Shown piece by piece: positions 56,200-64,000 of a DNA stretch of 64,000 nt (position 1 is the stretch's first letter; every line of letters starts with the position of its first letter). Source of the DNA: Hansfordia pulvinata. Lineage: Eukaryota; Ascomycota; Sordariomycetes; Xylariales. The notes under the pieces are model-generated. The model saw only the letters and a list, made by a program, of their open reading frames with translations. It ran no database searches and was not told where the DNA came from. A program made the translations under genes and the position numbers. The stretch spans positions 2,418,001 through 2,482,000 of the forward strand of contig BJKQ01000002.1 of assembly GCA_006538405.1 (NCBI GenBank), read 5' to 3'.

Positions 56200-58310
56200 C
56201 TACCAGGTGAGCAGGACGGCCTCGGAGGCGTGGACGGTGAGGGTGACGACGCCGTCGGCGTCGGGCTTGAGCTGCTTGGGGGCGGTGCCGACGAGCTTGG
56301 GGTTGCCGTCGCCGGCCCAGTCGAGGCCGGCGTACGAGAGGCCAGAGGCGGCGTCGGACGAGGGGCCCGTGACGTAGCTGGCCTTTACCGAGGCAGCAGC
56401 CCCTCCTCCTCCTCCTCCCACCTTGACCTTGAAGTCCTGGGCTCCCCTGGCGGCGCCGCCGTCGGACTTGACGTACTCGTGCGTGTTGACGACGACGACG
56501 CGCGACAGGGCGCCCTGGGCGTCGTAGCCGGCGTAGGCGGTGATGCCCTGGGTGTTGGGCTGGAGGGCGGCGACGCGCAGGCCGCGCCGGGTGCCGATGA
56601 AGTCGGCCACGAGCATCTGGCCGTACAGCGGGCCCTGGACGAGGGGCTCCGAGCCCCAGGTCAGCCAGGGCGCGAAGGTGAACTGGCGGCCCTGCTGGAT
56701 GTGCACGCGGTCCACGCCCTGGGAGGGAAGTTGGTGAGTATATAAACATACAGGAAGGGAGGGAGGAAGGGGGAGAGAGGGAGGGAGAGGGATGGAGAGA
56801 GAGGAAGAACGGAAGGGGGTTCGGGTTGGATTATATAGATGTATATATCCATATGTAAACATATATATAGCAAGTCAAGACTCACCATGGTCATCGAGTA
56901 CAGCATCCAGTCGACGGTCCAGATGGCGGCGGCCAGGCCGCTCATCTTCTTGTCCTCGACGCCGATGGTGCTGCCGACCTCGCTGGCCGTGTACTCCAGG
57001 TCGGCGTAGGCGCCGCCCTGCTTCATCAGGCCGGCGCCCTCCTTGAGCTGCTTCTGGGACTTGTCCGCAATGTCCATGTGGTTGAGTATGGCCTCTTTTT
57101 TGCGTTGTGTGTGTCTCTCGAGTCAGCTTTGAAAGTTCCATGTTTTGGGTTATCTCTGGAGGGGGGGGGGGCGGGGGGGGGGGAGGGATATGTGTTGTTG
57201 TTTCTATTCGTGTGATGGTAGGTTCTCACCTGGCTTGTCCTTGGTGGTCTGGTAATAGTGCTGGGAGACCGTCTTGATCCTCGACACGTCCATCTGCTTG
57301 TCCTTGAGGGCGTCCATGAATTTGGTCCTATTAATGAGGGGGACGAAATATGTGTTAGTCAAGCAAGTTGCCACACTTAGACCAGTTGCAACAACGCCAA
57401 GGAAGAAGAGAAAACAAGAAAGAAAGAAAGAAAGAGAGAGAGAATAGAGACCGGAAAAGAAGAAGAAAAGAAAAAAAGGAGACGAACGCAGTAAAAGTCT
57501 CGCCGCCACCACCGCTGCCATTGTCAAAGACCTGAAAGACGCGGCCCTTGGGGATGGAGGAGACGTTGGCGGAGAGGATGTCGGTGTAGTTCTTGACGTC
57601 GGCGGCGTAGCCCGCGACGTCGTAGGACTTGGGGCGCATCCAGCCCGGGTAGTAGTTGGGCTCGTTGCCGATGGAGACGGCGTAGAGGTTGTCGACGCCC
57701 ATGCTCTGGACGCAGTGGTCGATGAAGGTGACCATGTTGCCGGCGTTGCGCTTGGCGATGGGGGCCATGATGATGAACTGCATCTTGACGGCCTTGGTCA
57801 GGCGCCCGAAGCTCTCGAGCCACTGCGGGCCCAGCACCAGCTTGGACGAGAGCCCGGCCTTTTGCCCGTCGGGGAAGTCGTACGGGTCTTTCAGCGTCAT
57901 GTCCAACGTGCTCGAGTCCCTGTGTGTGTACAATTATCAGTCAAGGTTGTTCTGGTGCCCCCCCCCCCCCCCCCCCCCCCCCCCTCCCTTATAAGAATCC
58001 TATCTTACATGGACGTGCCGCCGACTCGGAAGATGATGGGGGCCCCGGTGCGCTTCTGGTAGTCCTTGAAGATGTTCTGGGAGAACTCCATGCTGTAGTT
58101 GTAGAAGCTGGCCGCCTCGGTGGCGAAGCTGGCGAAGCTGCCGCTGATCTCGGGCGACGCGTTGTCGGGCACCTGCGCGGCCGGTTCGAGGGTGACCTGC
58201 GCGGCGGCGGCGGCGGGAGCGGCGGCGGCATGCCCGAGCAGCGCCGATGCCAATGCTAATGCCAATGCCAATGCCGAGGGCACAAGGCCCGGGATACTGC
58301 GGGGGTGCAT
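56200..58310 (-). CDS. Secreted GH79 beta-glucuronidase-like glycoside hydrolase, five exons
   Basis: 519-aa enzyme of glycoside hydrolase family 79, which cleaves terminal (4-O-methyl)glucuronic acid from plant or proteoglycan polysaccharides. Exons in transcript order: 58009-58310, 57488-57919, 57230-57327, 56886-57094, 56200-56718. A signal peptide is clear (MHPRSIPGLVPSALALALALASALLGHAAAAP). VSIGNEPNYYPGW places the probable acid/base Glu at 187. SEVGSTIG near 316 is a candidate for the nucleophile, less sure. The C-terminal exon gives a beta-domain starting GVDRVHIQQGRQFTFAPW. Exon 2 ends at a less usual GTTCGT donor, chosen because it alone keeps phase with TKFMDALKDK. Exon 4 begins after AAAAAAG. 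Introns 1 and 3 hold long G/C runs. Confidence 0.86.
57161..57183. repeat. Interrupted 22-G run inside GH79 intron 3
   Basis: Eleven G, one C, then eleven G on the plus strand, within the intron at 57095-57229 (poly-C in the transcript). Confidence 0.85.
57958..57984. repeat. 27-base poly-C run inside GH79 intron 1
   Basis: Uninterrupted C run on the plus strand, so 27 G in the transcript, within the 89-nt intron 57920-58008. The length is likely to vary between reads and isolates. Confidence 0.88.
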
Positions 58311-58899
58311 GTTTGCCGAAGCTGTTTCGTGTCGTGTCGTGTGGTGAGAGCGGCAAGATATGTGCAGAGTTTCTGAGGGGAGACGGGCTCTTTGTTTTTC
58401 TTTTTAAAGAGAAAGAAGAAGAAGAAGAAGAAGAAGAAGAAAAGAAAGAGAGAGAGAGAGAAAAAAAAAGAGAAACTGCCTGAAGACCCGAGTATAAAGA
58501 CTTTGAACAGGCGACTTGCGAAAAAGCCTTGAGCAAGTCTGCTGCTTACTGGGACGCGCGAAAGCCTCGGGTCAGCAGCCTTTTGAGTCCTACTCCAAGG
58601 CAGTGCAATCAACGATCGTCGTGTGCCGCGGTCGTATCTGCCGTAACAGCAGGCTTTGCGTTGCGGATACGGTACGTCACGATACAATGCGATACGATAC
58701 GATACGCCCGGATCGAGGAGGCGGCGGCGGCGGTGGGCTCGCTCTGTTATATATACCTACCCTACCTACTTCTGTCGAATGAGTTATTGGCTGAGGCTCC
58801 TGTGGCTGCGAGTGGCGGCGTCCCCTCCCACGCGCTTCAACAATTCCCCGGCCCATGGAAGCCAGGCTGAGGTCGCCGACCCGCCGCCCGTCTGTTACC

Positions 58900-58932
<33 letters not shown>
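58900..58932. repeat. (TTA)11 microsatellite
   Basis: Perfect AT-only array in otherwise GC-rich DNA. Confidence 0.92.
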
Positions 58933-60296
58933 GGTACGTCACGAGTAGGTGCATTGGCCTCACGGAACACACAGTTTTAGCATCCCAAGTTGTTCCGCCG
59001 CTACTGTGCCTGCGTTGGTCGGCCTGCGAGCCCCACGCACGCAGGCAGTCCGCGGTGCCCGCCAGCCATCCGAGATGCTCTGCGCTCGTCGAGTCGGGCT
59101 GCTTTCTTCGCGGGAGGAGGGAATGCGACAGGCTCCGGCGGTCGGGGCCAATGGGCACTAGCGGGCGCGCGAGGGAAGCAGAGGCACCCCATGTCGCCGA
59201 TCCCCTCCAGCTTTATACACTTATTATATATTACTGTACGATGGCGAGGGGCAGGCAGCAGCGGACCGGTCGGGCTTCTCTCTCTGAAGGACCAAGACAA
59301 CCAACCTTGTTTGCCCCCTGCCCCAACTCAACTTAGCTGGACCCTTCACTCGTAGTACTACCCAACTCTACTGCCCACTCAATGCACAGCCCAGAGAACT
59401 TGGAGTAGTCCTACTGGTCGATCTGATTAGGTGCCCGACATGCCCGACAGACAGCCACTCGCTGAACCCGACAGGCCGCCCCGAGGGATCTCACCAGGAA
59501 CGCGCGCTTCCAACGTCTCGAAACGGCCGACCTCTACCGCGGGCGAGATGCGAGATGCGATATGCGAGACGGGATACGGGGCCTCTCCCTTTGTCGACAG
59601 CCCGGGCGGCCTGTCGCTCGCCTCCATCTCCGACTCTGGACTCTGTCGCCGCTTCTGGAAACAAAAACCATCAACCCGAATCATGAGTTCCGAGGTGGTA
59701 GGGAGACAGAGAGCCACAGGACTTGTCTGTCAAAGAGAAACCTGCAGCATCTGACCTGGGCCGAAGAACAACCCCCGCTGACTACTGGCGACGCCCGCCC
59801 AGCAGGGTTCTAAAGCCTTGGCACGCTCACTGATCACATCGGCCATCGCTCCTCGTACGAGTAGTTGATGCGCGTGGGATCGAGTGCCGAGACGAGGTGG
59901 TCCCCGCCGCTAACGAGCATCCATCAGGACCACCAACAAAGCTGCCCGGGCCACGGACAACTATATAAAGAGGGAAGCCCGAGTGGCAACTGCCAGCCCG
60001 CAATCTATATTTCCCAGACTGGCAACTTGGGCTAGGTAGACGCAGGCGCGACGACAGCCGCCGACACATCTGCCTCACGCGCCATGGCTGAGCTGTCGCC
60101 CCACGGTCCGTTCTTGAGACGCCCCGGGTGACGCCTGGGGCCTTACACACAACGTTTCGTGCCACTGGGGAAGGAAGAAGTTCAATAACAAAAACAAGAA
60201 GAAGCAACAGCAGTAGCATTACTGACTGATAATAACGCTGTCATAAATCTCGAAACAGAATGTAGGTGCTTTGATCGCAGAAAAGAGAGCCAGGAA

Positions 60297-60320
60297 GGGG
60301 GGGGGGGGGGGGGGGGGGGG
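60297..60320. repeat. 24-base poly-G run
   Basis: Uninterrupted G run downstream of the peroxiredoxin-like gene; on that gene's strand it is poly-C in or past the 3' UTR. Confidence 0.88.
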
Positions 60321-60450
60321 AGGGGGCACACGTGCCCGACCTGCAAATGCCATCATATACGGAAGAGGCGACGAGCGGGGGACGGCGACTCCCAGCCGTC
60401 GTGTGCGTGCCCGGGTGATAAGGGTGAGTGGGAGGTGTCTCTCCTCTCGC

Positions 60451-61151
60451 TCACAAGAAGCCAGAGGTGTGCACCTCGGGCTCGGGGTCGGGCTTGGGTG
60501 TCACGCCGACGGCGGCGAGGGCCTGCTTGACGTCGGGCAGGTCCGAGGCCCGGGCGCTGACCTTGGCCCACTGGACGAGGCCGTCGCGGTCGACGGCGAA
60601 GGCGCCGCTGGTCTGCCAGCGGCTGCCGCTCTCCGTCGGGCGGTTCCAGATGCCCTCCTGCTGGCCCAGGCGCACCGCGCCGAACAGCGACGCCGGGTTC
60701 AGCACGTGCCACGTCGACGACGTCCCGAGGCCCCAGCCCGCGTACAGCTCGCGCTGCTCGTCCACCACCATGTGCACGTTCCAGTTGCCCCCCACGCTGA
60801 TGACCCAGCGCTCCGTCGCCTCCGCCGACGAGTGCGACACCGCGATGAAGTGGACGTCCGGGTGCTCCGTCGACCGCTGGGCTAGCGACTGGAAAGTCTT
60901 TTCGGCGACTGCGAAGGCAGTGGTCAGCGTCGGCCTGGGACGTGGGGGAAGGGTCTCTCTCTGTCTGTCTCTCTCTCTCGCGCGCGCTTACAGGGACAGC
61001 CGCAGTGGCGGAGAAAGGCAATAACGACGGGCTTGTTGGCGGGCAGCTCGAGGTTGGGATGGCCGGGGGCCGGGTCGCCGACTTTGGGGACTTGGGCGAC
61101 ATTTTTGGGCGTGGGCGTCTTCCACGAGTCCCACTCGGAGGTGCTGGCCAT
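60451..61151 (-). CDS. AhpC/TSA-like (thioredoxin-fold) peroxiredoxin-like protein
   Basis: 205-aa protein with a thioredoxin fold of the fungal AhpC/TSA-like group, expected to act in peroxide removal or redox control. Exons 60992-61151 and 60451-60908; the 83-nt intron splits a Phe codon in the active-site region. The conserved element is FLRHCGCPFAEKTF, with C50 and C52 as candidate redox cysteines in a CxC rather than a classical CxxC arrangement. HPDVHFIAVSHSS, VVDEQRELYAGWGLG and SSTWHVLNP follow as in relatives. No signal peptide or membrane segment. Start MASTSEWDSWK is the first ATG in frame. Divergent from DML1 across 1.28 kb. Biochemical activity is inferred from family only. Confidence 0.86.
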
Positions 61152-62435
61152 GGCGGTAGGAGGCGGTCTTTCTTGTTTCTCGTTTCTTGCTCTTCGTCTT
61201 CCTCTTTTTTTGTTCGGTGCTGCTGTTGAATCCGAAACGGGGCCTGAGGGGCGTCTCGTCGGTCGTCGAAGGTGGTGAGGGTGGGACGTCGTTCGGGGGT
61301 TCCGGGCGGTTGTTGACGTGGTGTAGTTGGTGTCTTCCGTTCGGCAGTCGGATTGGGGACGGTATGTAAATTGGATCGATGCATGCACATCAGTTCAATT
61401 CGAACGCATACGCAGGTCTCAGCTGGGAATTTGCAGGGCAGATTACCTCGGGCCGCCCTCTACCTGCCTAATCATTCTACATGTAGGTACCTACCTACAC
61501 CACCTCACCTATCACCTACCTGTCTACCGCCGCGATCTAGTTACCTACAGTCGAAGGCTGGCTGCTCGTTGCTTTGTCGAATGCCGTATCTGCCGACCTG
61601 AGCCTCCTTACTACTCGTACCTAATGACGAGTCCCACCTCCTATCCACGCGGTGGATACATAAAAACACAAAATTGCTGGCCAGCACAGTTCTGACGTGT
61701 GCTGTGTCGATGCCGGTCGCGCGGGTGCGCCAATGCGCGGGACCCGAGGTGCGGCGCGTGCGAGGCGGGCAGCCTATGACGACACCCGAGGCTCACTGCA
61801 CTCGTCTGGTCCGGTACCTTGAAGTGTCACGAATACTCGTATGGGTACCTCTCGCGGTTCCTGGTTTCTGCAGATATCCATTCGATTGACGGGTGTATTC
61901 CACGCCTGCATGGGCACCATTCGGGCACATCAATATCCCAGGTGCCGTACAGGGTAAGATACCAGATTGAAACATACAATGTATTCATGTCCAAAAAGTT
62001 TTCACAATAAGATTGAGAATCATTGATGAGTGAGTACCCGCCGTATCCAGATAACCCTCCGCTGCAGCCCAGCGTGCCCAGGTGCTCAGCTGCCCCGCGG
62101 CACACAGCTGCACTAGGTAACTTCACTCTAGCTCTGCCACACCAAGAATTGTGCTGATCTGAGTGCCGTGCCATCATCTCCAGGGCAGCCAGCGTACAGG
62201 TACCGCGGGGCATTCATCAGGTACCTGGATTCTGGGTACGCGTACCCACCTAGTGGCCTGCCTGCCTTTCGCGACTCGCAAGACCCCACCATCACCAAAT
62301 TCCACACTCGTGTAGATCATTCCGATGAGAAGAGATCCGATATCGTGCAGACCACCCCTTCCACGCAGTGTGGCCCTCTCACACGCCACGCCAAACCACA
62401 GCCGCGCCCTGTGCATGCGACCGCGACCCTGAGCC
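61152..62435. promoter_or_regulatory. Divergent promoter region between peroxiredoxin-like gene and DML1
   Basis: 1.28 kb with no supported gene between two genes transcribed away from each other, so both promoters should lie here. It contains TACATGTAGGTACCTACC at about 61481-61498 and TACTCGTA copies near 61613 and 61834. No individual site can be assigned. Confidence 0.5.
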
Positions 62436-64000
62436 ATGAGGGAAATCATCACTCTCCAGCTCGGCCAGCAGAGCAACTATCTCGCCACCCACTTCTGGAA
62501 CGCCCAAGTAAGCCCTGAGCAGCGCCCCTCCATTCCGCGAGCGAACCCCTCCCGCCTGGCCCGCCTGCTCACCGCCATGGCAGGAATCCTACTTCACCTA
62601 CGCCGCCGATGATGGAGAGTCCCCCGTAGACCACAATGTCCACTTCAGGCCGGGCCTCGGCGCCGACGGCTCCGAGACCTTCATGCCTCGCACCGTCATC
62701 TACGACCTCAAGGGCGGCTTCGGCTCCATGAGGAAGATCAACGCCCTTTACGATGTCGACGATGACCCTTCCGCCAGCACTCTGTGGTATTTGACCCTCT
62801 CCATCCACGCAGAGCTTCTTTCTCCCTCGCACACGCTCTCGCCGTCTGACAGCAGCCCAGGAATGGCCAGACCGCCGTCCAGAAACAGGAGCCTATCCAA
62901 CCCAGCGAGTACCACCAGAGCCTCGACGCTGGCCTGGCTCCCTCCGAGCTCACCACGAGCGCTGTGCGCTACTGGTCGGACTTCAGCCGGGTCTTCTACC
63001 ACCCGAGGTCCGTCATCCAGCTCAACGACTTTGAGCTCAACTCCACCATCATGCCCTTCGAGAAGTGGCACATGGGCGAGGAGCTTTTCGGTTCTCTCGA
63101 CAAGGAGCACGACATAGTCGATCGTGACGTGCGGTCGTTCGTGGAGGAGGCCGACCAGATGCAGGGTCTCCAGATCATGACGGGCATCGACGATGCCTGG
63201 GGCGGCTTCGCCTCCAAGTACGTCGAACGTCTTCGGGACGAGTACGGGAAGACCCCCATCTGGATCTGGGGATCCCAGGAACCCGTTAACGGCCTGTCCA
63301 GAGTGCGCCGATTTCCCCCCTGTTCTAAGCACCGACAACTAATTGCCACCCTAGGAGAAGCGCCTGCTGAAGCTCGTCAACAAAGCAAGGGCGCTCTCGG
63401 AAATGAACGCTCACGCTTCGCTCATAGTGCCCCTGGCTCTGCCCCAGAAACTACCAAGCAATGTCCGTGTAGATACCAGGTCCATGTGGCATGTGACTGC
63501 ACTGTTTTCTGCAGCCGTCGAGAGCACGACGCTATACACTCGTCTCAAGACCACCGATCGGGTCAACTCAAGCAACCTCAGCAACTTTGCCGATCTGCTC
63601 AATGTGTTTGGAAAGCAAACCATTGCCAATCTAGAGATGAGCCTAGAGGACCCGCCGGAAAAACAACAGGGCGCGGCTACCAACACCAGTGGGCAGAGTA
63701 GCTTGTTCATGGACGTGGCACAAGATGCGTACGGCGGGGCAGAAGAGGCAAAATCCGAGGCCGAGGACTCTCGCCTGAGCATTGACCTATCATCGCCCGA
63801 AGAGGCCGACTTGGGCACCTCGACGTTCCGGAGACGACAAAAGCGTCACATATTCAGCCAGATCGCCACCTACAGAGGACCGGAGCATCCCAAATTCTCC
63901 ACCACGAGTACATCGGGCGCTCAAGCAGGAAGCAGCCATAGATTGCGCAACCGACCGAAGATTCACAAGTAAGTCATCATTGTCTGGTAGTGCCTCTAGC
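62436..64000 (+). CDS. DML1/Misato mitochondrial inheritance protein, 3' end outside window
   Basis: First 443 codons of a DML1 (Misato) homologue, a tubulin/FtsZ-related protein needed in yeast for mtDNA inheritance and in animals for mitochondrial shape. Exons 62436-62507, 62584-62786, 62861-63302 and 63355-63968; then a GTAAGT donor at 63969 opens an intron that runs off the window. The N-terminus [21 protein letters not shown] is the Misato signature and resembles the tubulin start. [42 protein letters not shown] and the [17 protein letters not shown] segment all match the family. The intron 3 donor GTGCGC is unusual but keeps phase. The missing part should hold the remaining C-terminus. 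Confidence 0.93.

Larger units (their letters stand above)
58311..60450. other. Spacer between GH79 and peroxiredoxin-like genes
   Basis: No supported gene. A purine-rich GAA/GAGA tract at 58405-58470 lies in the GH79 promoter. (TTA)11 occurs at 58900-58932. A 24-base G run at 60297-60320 lies 130 bp past the peroxiredoxin-like stop. Several open frames overlap here but none shows domain features. Confidence 0.5.

Noticed and set aside
1..64000. Possible secondary-metabolite or defence gene cluster
   Set aside because: The methyltransferase, dehydrogenase and reductase are far apart and separated by housekeeping genes; no synthase, terpene cyclase, NLR or similar core gene is present.
1..64000. 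tRNA, 5S rRNA or transposon genes
   Set aside because: I looked for T-arm-like GTTCGAATC strings, 5S cores, reverse transcriptase or transposase motifs and long terminal repeats, and found none convincing; a dedicated scan could still find one.

Overview
The window reads as nuclear DNA of a filamentous ascomycete. Coding regions are GC-rich and prefer C/G in third positions. Introns are short (49-167 nt), with GT..AG ends and CTNAN-type branch motifs. Several genes are typically fungal: a forkhead factor with an FHA domain, CLU1, DML1/Misato, a bis-heme ferric reductase, a GH79 glucuronidase and a DUF2985-type membrane protein. Protein character and the CTACCTACC/TACTCGTA-rich spacers point to Sordariomycetes, probably Hypocreales; that placement is inference. 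I saw no rRNA, tRNA, CRISPR array or intact transposon.

Layout. 1-9343 is gene-poor, with repeats only. 9344-11128 holds a six-exon zinc alcohol dehydrogenase (+) and the tRNA-splicing endonuclease subunit Sen15 (-), convergent with 18 nt between stop codons. 14020-18064 holds a DUF2985-like membrane protein (+), broken by an apparent one-base frameshift and followed by an 11-bp hairpin, and an SLC35F6-like transporter (+). 19577-23511 holds a Yippee protein (-) and an intronless ferric reductase (-). 23512-34441 is a second gene-poor block rich in microsatellites, including (CTG)27. 34442-37284 is a large unrecognised protein (-) with a 14-Gln tract. 39328-43311 is CLU1 (+). 44213-49580 holds a SAM-dependent methyltransferase (-) and the FHA/forkhead factor (-). 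49581-54522 is mostly empty. 54523-55440 is a small C2H2 zinc-finger protein (+). 56200-58310 is the secreted GH79 enzyme (-), 60451-61151 a peroxiredoxin-like protein (-), and 62436 to the window end is the 5' part of DML1 (+).

The genes do not form a recognisable pathway or biosynthetic cluster. They are a mix of housekeeping functions (tRNA splicing, mitochondrial distribution and inheritance, cell-cycle transcription) and single metabolic enzymes. I found no convincing new multi-gene system. The best leads are the dispersed TACTCGTA and GGTACC-type intergenic motifs, the hairpin and frameshift at the DUF2985 gene, a CLU1 intron that keeps the reading frame if retained, long homopolymer G/C runs inside GH79 introns, and the unrecognised polyglutamine protein.
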